Assembly (NCBI GenBank): GCA_024682115.1
Contig: JAIKZO010000030.1
Coordinates: 1 to 36,295, forward strand
From: Lachnospiraceae bacterium
GTDB lineage: Bacteria; Bacillota; Clostridia; Lachnospirales; Lachnospiraceae
DNA length: 36,295 bases
Reading direction: 5' to 3'
A program made the translations under genes and the position numbers. Position 1 is the first letter of the stretch. Each line of letters begins with the position of its first letter. This document shows, piece after piece, positions 15,939-23,656 of this stretch. The notes under the pieces were generated by a model, which was given only the letters and a program-made list of their open reading frames with translations, had not been told where the DNA came from and made no database searches.

Positions 15939-18431
15939 TTACACACCTTCTTTCTGTATATCCGCGGTATCAATGCGGGTTCCCTGCGTGTCATTTTCAT
16001 CTGACACCTGTGTCACATCCCCGGACTCGACGTATGCGCTGACGTTTCCTCTGATGGTCGCATGCATCATTCCGTTGACGGTTCCGTCGATCCGGCCCCT
16101 GACGAGTCCGTCCACTCGTATGAGACCGCTCATCTGTCTGTTCCTTACGGGCATGTTCATCACGAACGCCGTCTTTTCTATGATCTTGTCTCCGACGAGC
16201 AGTATCTGAGGCAGCACGAACATCGTGATGAAGATCGATATAATGGTTCCGCGTCCCAGGCATCTTCCTATTCCGAATATGGCGGCATCACTTGTAAGTT
16301 TTCCGATGACGGTACCTGCCACCGCCAGCATGGTTCCCGATGTGATTATGGTCGGGAACGAAAGGTTCATGGTCTTGATGATCGCTTCCTTACGGAGCAT
16401 CGTCTCACGAAGTTCCGTATAGCGGCTTGCTATGACGATCGCGTAGTCTATGTTCGCACCCATCTGGATCGAGCTGACGATCAGGTATCCCAGGAAGAAC
16501 AGAGGATCCTTCATCAATGTCGGAAAAGAGAAATTGATCCATATGCAGCCTTCGATTACAACGATAAGGAGCACCGGCATACCGGCGGATTTGAACGTGA
16601 AAAGCAGAACCACCAGAACCGCAAGTATCGAAACCAGGCTGACTACCGTATTATCCCTGCCGAAGCATTTTTCAAGATCATATTCGCTGACCGACTCACC
16701 GACAACATAAACTCCGTCATCGTTGTAATACTTATCTGCTATAGTGTGTATCCGGTCAATGAACTCAAAAGTCTCGTCGGATTCTTCGGGAAGGTTAAGA
16801 TATACCAGCATTCTCGAATAGTTCTCGCCCTCAAGCTGATTCCTTGCAAAGGTCATCATGCGGTTGGCTTCCTCGAGGGAATCCATAATGTCATCATCAA
16901 GTGTCACATAACCGTCTTTGACCTCCTGATATACGAAAGAGAACATATCTATGAGCGGAACTTTATATGTCGAAAGGCCGTTTACGGCTTTGGCGTAATC
17001 TTCATCATTGATGGCATATGCGGTATATATAAGCTCCGCAACCTCATAATCAAGATTGATGAGCTCAGAGAACTGCCTTGGAGTAAGCCTGTCGGTCAGA
17101 GTATAACCCGACAGAGCCTCCGTGTTGGAAAGTCCCAGGGTATGATCGACTTCAGGGCAGGCTTCAAGATCCCTTAAGAGAAGTGCTTCGCTTTCATAGT
17201 CGCCTTTGGGAACGACCAGGGCGACCATGTTGGAGGACCCGAAGTTTTCCTCCTGAATCTGTTCGGCCTTCTGCACACGGTTTATTATGGGAGTCGTTAT
17301 CTTGCTGTATCCGTATACATAGGGGCATTTATTTGAGATGATGCAGCCCGCGGAGATCACGAGCACAAAGGCGGGAGCTACTATATACCGTGTAAGATAA
17401 GCAAATTTTCCGACAAACGGGATCTCCGGAATGAAATTCTTATGTTGCGTTTTTTCCATGAGACCGGAAAAGAGCATTATGATTCCCGGCATCAGTAAGA
17501 ATACCGAAAGAAGACTGAGCAAAATGGATTTGATGAGCACTATGCCCATGTCGGCGCCCATTTTAAACTGCATGAACATCATGGCAACGAGACCGCCGAT
17601 GGTCGTCAGCGAACTTCCCGAGATCTCGGGGATCGCTTTGGAAAGGGCAACTATCGTCGCTTCTCTGGGAGGAAGTGTTTTGTGTTCTTCCTTATATCTG
17701 TTGAGCAAAATGACCGCATAGTCGACCGAAAGCGCGAGCTGAAGGACGATGGTCACGGAATCGGATACAAAAGAAATAGTTCCGAGCAAAAAATTACTTC
17801 CCATCTGCACCAATGCGGCTGATCCGAATGTAATAAGAAGTACCGGAACCTCGGCATAGGCCTGAGAAGTAAGTAAAAGAACTGAAACCACGACTATGAC
17901 CACGATTATCGAAATAGTCTTCATTTCCTCGTTTATGAGTTCGGATTGGATATCACCGAGGCTCGTGGTCAGGTAAGTATCATATCCGTCCAGATAGTCT
18001 TCGACCAGAGCAAGTGATGTAAGACATTCCTCCTCGTCCTCGTCATGATCGAAGGTTATGTTATAGTAGGCACTTCCGTTGGTATAATGTGCCTCCGTGT
18101 TATCGAAGTCTACGGAAAACACTCCCTCGATGTTGCTAAGGTCATCCCGTATTCCTTCCGCCTGCGGATAGGACACATTGGCGACCATGACGTTGCAGGA
18201 TCCGTATGTTACGAATTCTTCCTGCATCAGATCCAGTCCGCGCTTTGTCTCCGACTCGGCCGGAAGATAGTATGACATTTGGTTTTCAACTTTGACCCAG
18301 TTTCGTGAAAAAACAGAAAATACCGCAAGTATGGCATATATCAGAAAAAACAGATTGCGTTTATCTACGATAAATCCGCAAATTTTGAGCATAAAGCCGG
18401 AGCCTTTGCTCTCTTTGACTTCTTCCTCCAT
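15939..18431 (-). CDS. MMPL/RND-family membrane transporter (830 aa)
   Basis: The topology is the RND duplication: one helix near the N-terminus (KRNLFFLIYAILAVFSVFS), a large outer domain, five clustered helices including ALSVDYAVILLNRYKEE, then a second set of the same order with GANIDYAIVIASRYTELRE. The paired Asp-Tyr-Ala motifs are the proton-relay positions of the MMPL/YdfJ group. These pumps use the proton gradient to export lipids or hydrophobic compounds. I place the start at the ATG at 18431, preceded by AAAGG; a TTG at 18518 is in frame, but the promoter TTGACA/TATCTT lies inside that extension. It is operonic with the GLUG-repeat protein. Confidence 0.92.
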   Translation of the reverse strand: MEEEVKESKGSGFMLKICGFIVDKRNLFFLIYAILAVFSVFSRNWVKVENQMSYYLPAESETKRGLDLMQEEFVTYGSCNVMVANVSYPQAEGIRDDLSNIEGVFSVDFDNTEAHYTNGSAYYNITFDHDEDEEECLTSLALVEDYLDGYDTYLTTSLGDIQSELINEEMKTISIIVVIVVVSVLLLTSQAYAEVPVLLITFGSAALVQMGSNFLLGTISFVSDSVTIVLQLALSVDYAVILLNRYKEEHKTLPPREATIVALSKAIPEISGSSLTTIGGLVAMMFMQFKMGADMGIVLIKSILLSLLSVFLLMPGIIMLFSGLMEKTQHKNFIPEIPFVGKFAYLTRYIVAPAFVLVISAGCIISNKCPYVYGYSKITTPIINRVQKAEQIQEENFGSSNMVALVVPKGDYESEALLLRDLEACPEVDHTLGLSNTEALSGYTLTDRLTPRQFSELINLDYEVAELIYTAYAINDEDYAKAVNGLSTYKVPLIDMFSFVYQEVKDGYVTLDDDIMDSLEEANRMMTFARNQLEGENYSRMLVYLNLPEESDETFEFIDRIHTIADKYYNDDGVYVVGESVSEYDLEKCFGRDNTVVSLVSILAVLVVLLFTFKSAGMPVLLIVVIEGCIWINFSFPTLMKDPLFFLGYLIVSSIQMGANIDYAIVIASRYTELRETMLRKEAIIKTMNLSFPTIITSGTMLAVAGTVIGKLTSDAAIFGIGRCLGRGTIISIFITMFVLPQILLVGDKIIEKTAFVMNMPVRNRQMSGLIRVDGLVRGRIDGTVNGMMHATIRGNVSAYVESGDVTQVSDENDTQGTRIDTADIQKEGV

Positions 18432-18483
18432 GATGATAAACCTTTCCGAAATGATCCCGAAAAGTTCCCCGTTTATCGCATTT

Positions 18484-18511
18484 AAGATATCATTTTCAAG
18501 ATGATTGTCAA
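18484..18511 (-). promoter_or_regulatory. Promoter for the MMPL-GLUG operon
   Basis: Reading the minus strand, TTGACA (18511-18506), a 16-bp spacer and TATCTT (18489-18484) give a good sigma-A promoter. Expected start of transcription is about 18477, 45 nt before the chosen ATG. Confidence 0.7.
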
Positions 18512-18668
18512 CCGACAAGGCATATTGTAAACCTGCGCCCGGGTAAAATCAACGAAAAGGATTTTATTTAAGACAATGTTTATAGATTTATGCTTTTTTT
18601 ATAATTTGCGTGAATTTGTACGTTCTTTCTGCATTTATATGTTGTCCCTCGGAACTTTATTTTTTTGT

Positions 18669-18697
18669 TTGACATTTCCCGGACCTTATTGTAATAT
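18669..18697 (+). promoter_or_regulatory. Promoter for tRNA-Gly
   Basis: TTGACA at 18669-18674, 17-bp spacer, TAATAT at 18692-18697. Predicted start lies about 20 nt before the mature tRNA. Confidence 0.75.
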
Positions 18698-18726
18698 AGT
18701 CATGTTCGCTGTGCGGACACATATAT

Positions 18727-18799
18727 GCGCGAGTGGCTCAGTTGGTGGAGCACGACCTTGCCAAGGTCGGGGCCGCGGGTTCGAGTCCCGTCTCGCGCT
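18727..18799 (+). tRNA. tRNA-Gly(GCC)
   Basis: A complete cloverleaf of 73 nt. Acceptor strands GCGCGAG (18727-18733) and CTCGCGC (18792-18798) pair over 7 bp, with discriminator U at 18799. The anticodon stem CGACC/GGTCG closes loop TTGCCAA with anticodon GCC, and the T loop is TTCGAGT. CCA is not encoded. A terminator follows directly. Its 3' end is copied three more times nearby: once inverted, and twice in direct orientation at the ends of repeats flanking a toxin-antitoxin pair. Confidence 0.96.
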
Positions 18800-18800
18800 C

Positions 18801-18852
18801 TTGCAAAAAGAGAAGGATACCCAAAGAGGTATCCTTCTTTTTTTGCAAGAGC
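18801..18852 (+). terminator. tRNA-Gly terminator within an extended inverted repeat
   Basis: Core stem GAAGGATACC (18812-18821) with GGTATCCTTC (18828-18837), then seven T residues. Pairing continues outward: GCTCTTGCAAAAA (18797-18809) with TTTTTGCAAGAGC (18840-18852). After a short unmatched stretch, GTCCCGTCTCG (18785-18795, inside the tRNA) matches CGAGACGGGAC (18862-18872). The inverted copy therefore includes the tRNA 3' end. Confidence 0.9.
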
Positions 18853-18876
18853 ACTTCAAATCGAGACGGGACGACA

Positions 18877-18931
18877 TGCCGGGGGCACCTTTAGGTGCGC
18901 GCGGCGTTACCTTAGCTCCCGTCTCGCGCTC
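18877..18931 (+). repeat. Direct repeat copy 1 ending in tRNA-Gly 3' sequence (55 bp)
   Basis: This is near-identical to 19700-19753. Both begin TGCCGGGGGCACC, contain a GC-rich hairpin (GCACC/GGTGC, outer GCCG/CGGC), run through GGCGTTACCTTAGC and end in TCCCGTCTCGCGCTC, which is identical to 18786-18800 across the tRNA-Gly 3' end. Copies differ only in the hairpin loop (TTTA-type here, GAA in copy 2). The copies are 823 bp apart and bracket the toxin-antitoxin pair, as attachment-site duplications or a short interspersed element would. Confidence 0.85.
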
Positions 18932-18982
18932 ACTTATCATTCTACGCGTTACTTATCTGCAAAAATTTTGTTGCATTAATCT

Positions 18983-19330
18983 TTATTCGTCCCAATAACC
19001 TTCAGATTCATCAGAACTCATATGTATTCCCAATAGTATATATAAAAAATCTCTTCGATTATCCAGAATCCTTATTACCTTAATACTATCGCCTTCGATT
19101 CTATAAAAAGCATAATTTTTCTGGGTAAGAATACATTTATAATCAGTGGTGATTCCAAATCTTTCAAATAATTTTATATCCGTATCAGGATACTTCGCCA
19201 GTCTTCTTAAGTCCTTAAAGATCTGCTTTAATTCCTTTGTTGCTACATCACCGTCGAAGTTTTCTGTTAGGTACATTTTTAATCCTTCCAGATCTTTATA
19301 TGCTGCAGGAGTGATCTCTATATTTTTCAC
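18983..19330 (-). CDS. RelE/ParE-family toxin (115 aa)
   Basis: The N-terminus IEITPAAYKDLEGLKMYL, the middle LAKYPDTDIKLFERFG and the C-terminal strand CILTQKNYAFYRIEGDSIKV then RILDNRRDFLYIL are typical of the RelE/ParE fold: two helices and a four-stranded sheet with a final Arg-containing strand. Whether it cleaves mRNA (RelE-like) or poisons gyrase (ParE-like) cannot be told; the C-terminal DNRRDFLYIL is common in the ParE-like group. It overlaps the antitoxin stop by 4 bp, giving antitoxin-first order and coupled translation. The pair sits between two 54-55 bp repeats. Confidence 0.88.
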   Translation of the reverse strand: MKNIEITPAAYKDLEGLKMYLTENFDGDVATKELKQIFKDLRRLAKYPDTDIKLFERFGITTDYKCILTQKNYAFYRIEGDSIKVIRILDNRRDFLYILLGIHMSSDESEGYWDE

Positions 19331-19572
19331 AGCCCTAACCTCTTTTCGGCCTCATCAAGTGATATCCAGCCGTCTTTTCTGGCTGATGTTTCGCCTTTTT
19401 CAAGTTCATTAAAAAGACTCTTTAATGCACGAAGTTCATCAAGTTCTCTGATATCTACAAGCGCCACATCACCTCTGCCATTCTTGGTAAGATATACTGG
19501 ATTGCCATAGGCAACCTTACTTATAACTTGCTTATAATTTCTTAAATCCGACACCGGTAATATATTAGGCAT
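19327..19572 (-). CDS. Phd/YefM-family antitoxin (81 aa)
   Basis: The start at 19572 has a perfect AGGAGG seven bases upstream; an in-frame extension to 19620 has no such site. Residues 1-50 (NILPVSDLRNYKQVISKV, then PVYLTKNGRGDVALVD) match the Phd/YefM N-terminal domain, which dimerises and binds DNA. The C-terminal stretch (LDELRALKSLFNELE and GWISLDEAEKRLG) is the helical tail that wraps the toxin. It neutralises the ParE/RelE-like toxin and should repress its own promoter at 19592-19620. Confidence 0.9.
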   Translation of the reverse strand: MPNILPVSDLRNYKQVISKVAYGNPVYLTKNGRGDVALVDIRELDELRALKSLFNELEKGETSARKDGWISLDEAEKRLGL

Positions 19573-19591
19573 ACTGTCACCTCCTAAATAA

Positions 19592-19620
19592 AGTGTAACA
19601 TTATGTGTTATATTTGTCAT
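19592..19620 (-). promoter_or_regulatory. Toxin-antitoxin promoter with overlapping operator
   Basis: On the minus strand, ATGACA (19620-19615), 17-bp spacer and TACACT (19597-19592). The palindrome TAACA-N5-TGTTA at 19596-19610 covers the -10 region, a natural site for antitoxin autorepression. Confidence 0.65.
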
Positions 19621-19699
19621 TAAATTTTATGCTTTTTAATGAGCGGATACTATCATAATTCTATATGCGTACACTATGCGTACAAAAGAAAATGCCCTG

Positions 19700-19753
19700 T
19701 GCCGGGGGCACCGAAGGTGCGCGCGGCGTTACCTTAGCTCCCGTCTCGCGCTC
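19700..19753 (+). repeat. Direct repeat copy 2 ending in tRNA-Gly 3' sequence (54 bp)
   Basis: Partner of 18877-18931; see that entry. It ends at 19739-19753 with the same 15 bases as the tRNA-Gly 3' end, yet no tRNA body precedes it, so this is a copied end and not a gene. Confidence 0.85.
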
Positions 19754-19810
19754 GATAACAAAAATACGGAAATGCTTATGTGTCAAGCATGCCTGGTATT
19801 AAATTCAATA

Positions 19811-19843
19811 AAAAAGATTGTTCCGGAGGGAACAATCTTTTTT
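19811..19843. terminator. Terminator downstream of the hydrolase-FHA gene (bidirectional)
   Basis: A perfect 14-bp stem, AAAAAGATTGTTCC (19811-19824) with GGAACAATCTTTTT (19829-19842), loop GGAG. A residues on one side and T residues on the other let it act on both strands. Confidence 0.9.
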
Positions 19844-19856
19844 GTGTCTTCTTTTA

Positions 19857-21128
19857 TTATTCAAAATCCACTATGTACGTATGACTTCCTACAGATAACT
19901 CATCACCCTCATGTATTTGACAGGGATCATCAACACCAACAGGACGTCCGTTTAGTCTTGTATCGTTGTTCATTGCACTTATTGCGAGAACAGCAACATA
20001 AAAACTTGAATCCGTTTTTTTTACGATCCGGCAATGTAATGGTTTTACACTATCATCGTAATCTGTCGGAATAGTGATATCACATCTCTTATCACTCCCA
20101 ATATTGAGATGATAATAAATATATCCTTTCCACATCCTGCCGTTATCGTTCTTATCAGTTAATACGACATACTGTTTTTCATAAAATTCATCGTTATGCA
20201 GGATATTTGTTGGTTCGTCGTAAAAATATCCGTCTGTTATCTCAATAGTGTTCAGGAATTCTTCAGTACGTTTGCAGACATAGATCATTGTTTCATCTGA
20301 CGGTAAGTGTTTGCTGTCTATCTTATACGTAGAGACCGGTCCTGTAAAAATCTCTTTGGCCTTCCTGAATACTTTTTTCGCCGGAAAGAAAATATCATTT
20401 TCCGATGCTATGATAAGGAGCGGTGCTTTAAAAGATGCCAGTTCGTATTTCGTATATTCCCTTGGCGGTTTCATTTCCATCTTGTAAGATGACATCATAA
20501 GATCAAAGAATTCTCTCCAGACAGGATCACCTTTTCCACCCATGGTTTCGATCACTGCATCAAGAGTCTTTTCCGACGGTCGCAGGTAATATTTTAAAAA
20601 CGGAACTACCATTTTACCCATCATGGGAAGGATCGGGCCATGAGCTATCCCCGAGGGAACAAGCAGCAGAGCACTCTTAACCCTCTTCGGATACCGTTTT
20701 GCAAATGACAGAAACATGGCTGAGCTGTATGAAGATACTGCAAATGAAATCTCATCTGCATTGTAATGATCCAGTACTTCCCTTATCCAAAGCCCGTATT
20801 CATCCTTTTGACTGCTGATGTTTCTGTATGGATCACTTTTTCCGGGCATTCCTATTACATCCGGCGCGAGGAGACAGTATTTATCCAGCAGCGGGAGGAA
20901 AAGTTTAAGGTTCAGCGTTGTGATACCGTTGCCGCCATGTATCGTACATATCCTCGGTTTTGCTGTATCCCCCACAACCAGACAATGCGTTTTACCAAAT
21001 GAAGTATCAAAGAAGTCTTCAGTATAGGGTATACAAAGAGAGGCAAGAGTCTTATCATAGAACTCTTGCATCTTCATCATACCGTCTTCATTTTTATAAA
21101 CGAACTTTCCTCTTTTTACTCTGCCCAT
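19857..21128 (-). CDS. Alpha/beta-hydrolase fused to a C-terminal FHA domain (423 aa)
   Basis: Residues about 40-295 have the hydrolase order: HGGNG oxyanion loop (64-68), PDVIGMPGKSDP (89-100), nucleophile strand and helix (128-150), ASENDIFFP (acid candidate Asp245) and DSKHLP with His274. The nucleophile elbow reads VSSYSS (131-136) where Gly-x-Ser-x-Gly is expected; Ser133 aligns with the nucleophile. Residues about 318-423 form a forkhead-associated domain: LNIGSDKRCDITIP, SVKPLHCRI and NNDTRLNGRPV, ending in EGDELSVGSHTYIVDF. FHA domains bind phosphothreonine, though the usual GR pair is Gly-Ser here. There is no signal peptide, so it is cytoplasmic. The fusion suggests recruitment by a Ser/Thr kinase target. 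The ATG at 21128 has AAGGA upstream; 21080 is an alternative. Confidence 0.85.
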   Translation of the reverse strand: MGRVKRGKFVYKNEDGMMKMQEFYDKTLASLCIPYTEDFFDTSFGKTHCLVVGDTAKPRICTIHGGNGITTLNLKLFLPLLDKYCLLAPDVIGMPGKSDPYRNISSQKDEYGLWIREVLDHYNADEISFAVSSYSSAMFLSFAKRYPKRVKSALLLVPSGIAHGPILPMMGKMVVPFLKYYLRPSEKTLDAVIETMGGKGDPVWREFFDLMMSSYKMEMKPPREYTKYELASFKAPLLIIASENDIFFPAKKVFRKAKEIFTGPVSTYKIDSKHLPSDETMIYVCKRTEEFLNTIEITDGYFYDEPTNILHNDEFYEKQYVVLTDKNDNGRMWKGYIYYHLNIGSDKRCDITIPTDYDDSVKPLHCRIVKKTDSSFYVAVLAISAMNNDTRLNGRPVGVDDPCQIHEGDELSVGSHTYIVDFE

Positions 21129-21150
21129 AAATCCTTAACCGTCTACATTC

Positions 21151-21156
21151 ATTATA
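21151..21156 (-). promoter_or_regulatory. -10 element for the hydrolase-FHA gene
   Basis: On the minus strand, TGATATAAT gives a perfect -10 hexamer with the extended TG motif; no good -35 is visible 17 bp upstream. It lies 22 bp before the start codon. Confidence 0.5.
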
Positions 21157-21170
21157 TCATATTTGAGTAT

Positions 21171-21218
21171 ATAAAAAGTGGTGTGGCGAACCGCATATTT
21201 CCAATGCAGACCCACACC
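21171..21218 (-). terminator. Terminator of the ABC-2 exporter operon
   Basis: On the minus strand, GGTGTGG (21218-21212) pairs with CCACACC (21186-21180) with an inner ATGC/GCAT stem, followed by ACTTTTTAT. It lies 45 bp after the last permease stop. Confidence 0.72.
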
Positions 21219-21262
21219 TTGTACTATTATAATAGATTTCCTATCAGTTAAAGTCAACCGTA

Positions 21263-22066
21263 TCACGCGCCGGCGCTGTTATAATGCTTAAGCCCGTTAT
21301 TCCAGAAAAGATATGAAGCAACTCCCGCGATGAGCGCTATAAGCGGAGCAAGATGCGAAAACTCAGGGTGGATCAGTTCTTTTCCAAGGAGGCAGCCTGC
21401 AGGATAATATCCGGTAAACGCATAGGGAATGATAAACGTGAGCAGAAACCGCATGCCTTTTCCGTATATGCTTATAGGATAATCCGTATAATTCTTTAAT
21501 CCGTAGTTGTTATTTGTAAGAAGCGAAACTATTTCTTCGCTCTTTACGGTCCAGAAACTGATCGTACCCGTAAAAACGGTTATGGACGAAAAGATCACAA
21601 AAGCGGAGATCATGTTGACGGCATAAAGGATAAGCCCTGCCGAATCCCAGTTGATTGAAAGTTTTGACATGCTGTAGATCCAGAAGAACACTGATAAAGC
21701 AAGTCTCGGGATAAAGGTGTATTGAAACTGCTGAAGGACCATATAGAGCATGGGACCTATCGGCCTTGTCAGATACAGATCGAACTTTCCGCTTCTGATC
21801 AGCTGCCCCATATCCTTCATCGGGCTCCAGAAAAAGAAGCAGCTCAGGCTATAGGAAAGCCAGCTGGTCGTAAACATGAAGAGCACTTCGTTCGGTTCCC
21901 ATCCGGCGATGTTGTCAAAATTATGAAATATGACCATAAATCCCGCAAAGTAAATGCCTATCTGGATCGTGTTGGCGATCAGCTCAAAAATAAGAGAGAA
22001 ATGATAGGCAAGTTTTCCTTTCATATATATGATCACAAAATGTCTGTACATTCTTAAAAGATACAT
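21263..22066 (-). CDS. ABC-2 type permease, second subunit (267 aa)
   Basis: Six hydrophobic helices, an N-terminal amphipathic stretch (MYRHFVIIYMKGKLAYHFS) and the short segment FDLYLTRPIGPMLYMVLQQF match the ABC-2 permease family often paired as two homologous subunits with one ATPase (DUF990-type). It forms half of a membrane exporter of unknown substrate. GGGAGGTT precedes the start. It lies 3 bp after the first permease. There is no substrate clue in the sequence; such systems export antibiotics, peptides or polysaccharide precursors. Confidence 0.88.
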   Translation of the reverse strand: MYLLRMYRHFVIIYMKGKLAYHFSLIFELIANTIQIGIYFAGFMVIFHNFDNIAGWEPNEVLFMFTTSWLSYSLSCFFFWSPMKDMGQLIRSGKFDLYLTRPIGPMLYMVLQQFQYTFIPRLALSVFFWIYSMSKLSINWDSAGLILYAVNMISAFVIFSSITVFTGTISFWTVKSEEIVSLLTNNNYGLKNYTDYPISIYGKGMRFLLTFIIPYAFTGYYPAGCLLGKELIHPEFSHLAPLIALIAGVASYLFWNNGLKHYNSAGA

Positions 22067-22069
22067 GGG

Positions 22070-22861
22070 TCAACCTCCCTGTACTATGAGTTTGTTCTTT
22101 CCGACCACCCAGGTGAATTCCGATAATAAAAACAGGATGACCAGCCAGATGAGCTGAACCCTGATATCGGACATGATATCCTCCCGGTCCATGGAAGCCG
22201 TGATGATCGTTAACGGTATGGCATAGATGGCACGGAACGGAAGAAACATGTTTATCTTTGAGAGCAGATCCGGGAACATCGCAACCGGTATCCATGAGCC
22301 CGAAAGCAGCTTATATATGGCTGCAAGCAGCATGTTAAGAGGCCATGTAACGATAAGCCAGAATGCCATCAGACCGATTATCAGCGAGTATAAGAACTGG
22401 ATCATATAAGCAAGAAGGATTGAGATGATCCCGTAGATCAGCTGTCCTTTGCAGATCAAGGGTTTATCATAAAACAGAGCAACGACCAGGCTTAACGGAA
22501 CGGCATATAAAACAAGACGGACGGCGCTTGCTCCGAGGTGCTTTGAAAAGATCATGGTCTTGTAGTCTGCGGGTCTTATGAGCTGATTGGCCACATCGCC
22601 CGTTTGGATCTGCTGATTTATCCAGTCGATAACATCACATTCCATAAAGGAAGAGATTATCGTCGCAACGATGATATAGCGGATCGTATCATCGTGACTT
22701 AGCGGGATGGTTTTTCCTGCGTTTGAGGAGAAGAGGGCATTCCACAGAGCAAACTGCATATAAAGATATACGATCTTTGACAGAAAATTTGCCCAGACGG
22801 AGTTTAAGTACGCGGTATGTTCTTTTATTCCTATAAGTGAAAGGTCCAGGTATTTACGCAT
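22070..22861 (-). CDS. ABC-2 type permease, first subunit (263 aa)
   Basis: This is a paralogue-like partner of the downstream permease: N-terminal RKYLDLSLIGIKEHTAYLNS, six helices and the equivalent loop VANQLIRPADYKTMIFSKH. Together they would form a heterodimeric channel. AGGAG lies nine bases before the start, and the reading frame overlaps the ATPase gene by 8 bp, indicating coupled translation. Confidence 0.88.
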   Translation of the reverse strand: MRKYLDLSLIGIKEHTAYLNSVWANFLSKIVYLYMQFALWNALFSSNAGKTIPLSHDDTIRYIIVATIISSFMECDVIDWINQQIQTGDVANQLIRPADYKTMIFSKHLGASAVRLVLYAVPLSLVVALFYDKPLICKGQLIYGIISILLAYMIQFLYSLIIGLMAFWLIVTWPLNMLLAAIYKLLSGSWIPVAMFPDLLSKINMFLPFRAIYAIPLTIITASMDREDIMSDIRVQLIWLVILFLLSEFTWVVGKNKLIVQGG

Positions 22862-23612
22862 CTTTTCTTTCTCCTGCGATATAGATCTTTTTTATGATCT
22901 CCTCAAGATCGGTCGTCTGATATCTGTCTTTAAGATCCGGAAGCGTTCCATTATATATGAGGATTCCTTTATCAATAATTATTATTTTTTCGCACAGCGT
23001 TTCGATATCCGAAACATCGTGGGTGGTAAGGATGATCGTGGTGTGTCTTTCTTCATTGATCTTTTTGATGAAATTCCGGATGCGTTCTTTGGATAGCACA
23101 TCGATCCCTATCGTGGGTTCATCCAGGAACAGGATATCGGGGTCATATATAAGTGATGCGGCAAGGTCCGCCTTCATCCTCTGCCCGAGGCTTAAGAGTC
23201 TCGGGGGCTGATTGATGAACTCATCTATGCCGAGGATATCCGAAAACATCTCCATATTCCGCTTATAGGTTTCGTCGGGAATACGATACATATCCTTAAA
23301 AAGCTTCAGGGTGTCGAGAACGGGGATATCCCAGCAAAGGACACTTTTCTGCCCGAAGACCACACCTGTTTTCATCATGATCTGCTTCCGGTTCTTTTTA
23401 AAGTTAAGACCGTCTATGGAAACGGAACCCCTGTCAGGGGCAAGGATCCCGGTCATCATCTTTATCGTGGTGGATTTGCCCGCCCCGTTCGGACCGATGA
23501 ATCCGACGATCTCTCCGGTCGGAATGGAAAAGGAAATACCGTCGACCGCGGTCTTCGTCATTCTTTTTTTCAGCTTATATATTTTTGTAAGGTTATTGAC
23601 TTCAAGGCTCAT
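22854..23612 (-). CDS. ABC exporter ATP-binding subunit (252 aa)
   Basis: Walker A GPNGAGKST (residues 40-48), Q-loop FGQKSVLCWD, signature LSLGQRMKADLA (a variant of LSGGQ), Walker B DILFLDEPTIGID and H-loop TTHDVSD are intact. This is the NatA/CcmA-like group that powers ABC-2 permeases. GGAGG lies seven bases before the start. First gene of a three-gene minus-strand operon, divergent from a LysR regulator 124 bp away that may control it. Confidence 0.95.
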   Translation of the reverse strand: MSLEVNNLTKIYKLKKRMTKTAVDGISFSIPTGEIVGFIGPNGAGKSTTIKMMTGILAPDRGSVSIDGLNFKKNRKQIMMKTGVVFGQKSVLCWDIPVLDTLKLFKDMYRIPDETYKRNMEMFSDILGIDEFINQPPRLLSLGQRMKADLAASLIYDPDILFLDEPTIGIDVLSKERIRNFIKKINEERHTTIILTTHDVSDIETLCEKIIIIDKGILIYNGTLPDLKDRYQTTDLEEIIKKIYIAGERKDA

Positions 23613-23656
23613 AAACGATCCTCCGATTGAACTTGCTTTTTGGCTTTGCCGGTTCT

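Noticed and set aside
16062-17177. Plus-strand frame of 371 codons antisense to the MMPL gene
   Set aside because: Strongly basic, histidine- and tyrosine-rich composition with no motif; it mirrors the coding strand of a well-supported transporter gene.
18576-18998. Several plus- and minus-strand frames across tRNA-Gly and the repeats
   Set aside because: They translate the tRNA, terminator and GC-rich repeat; no ribosome binding sites and no family resemblance.
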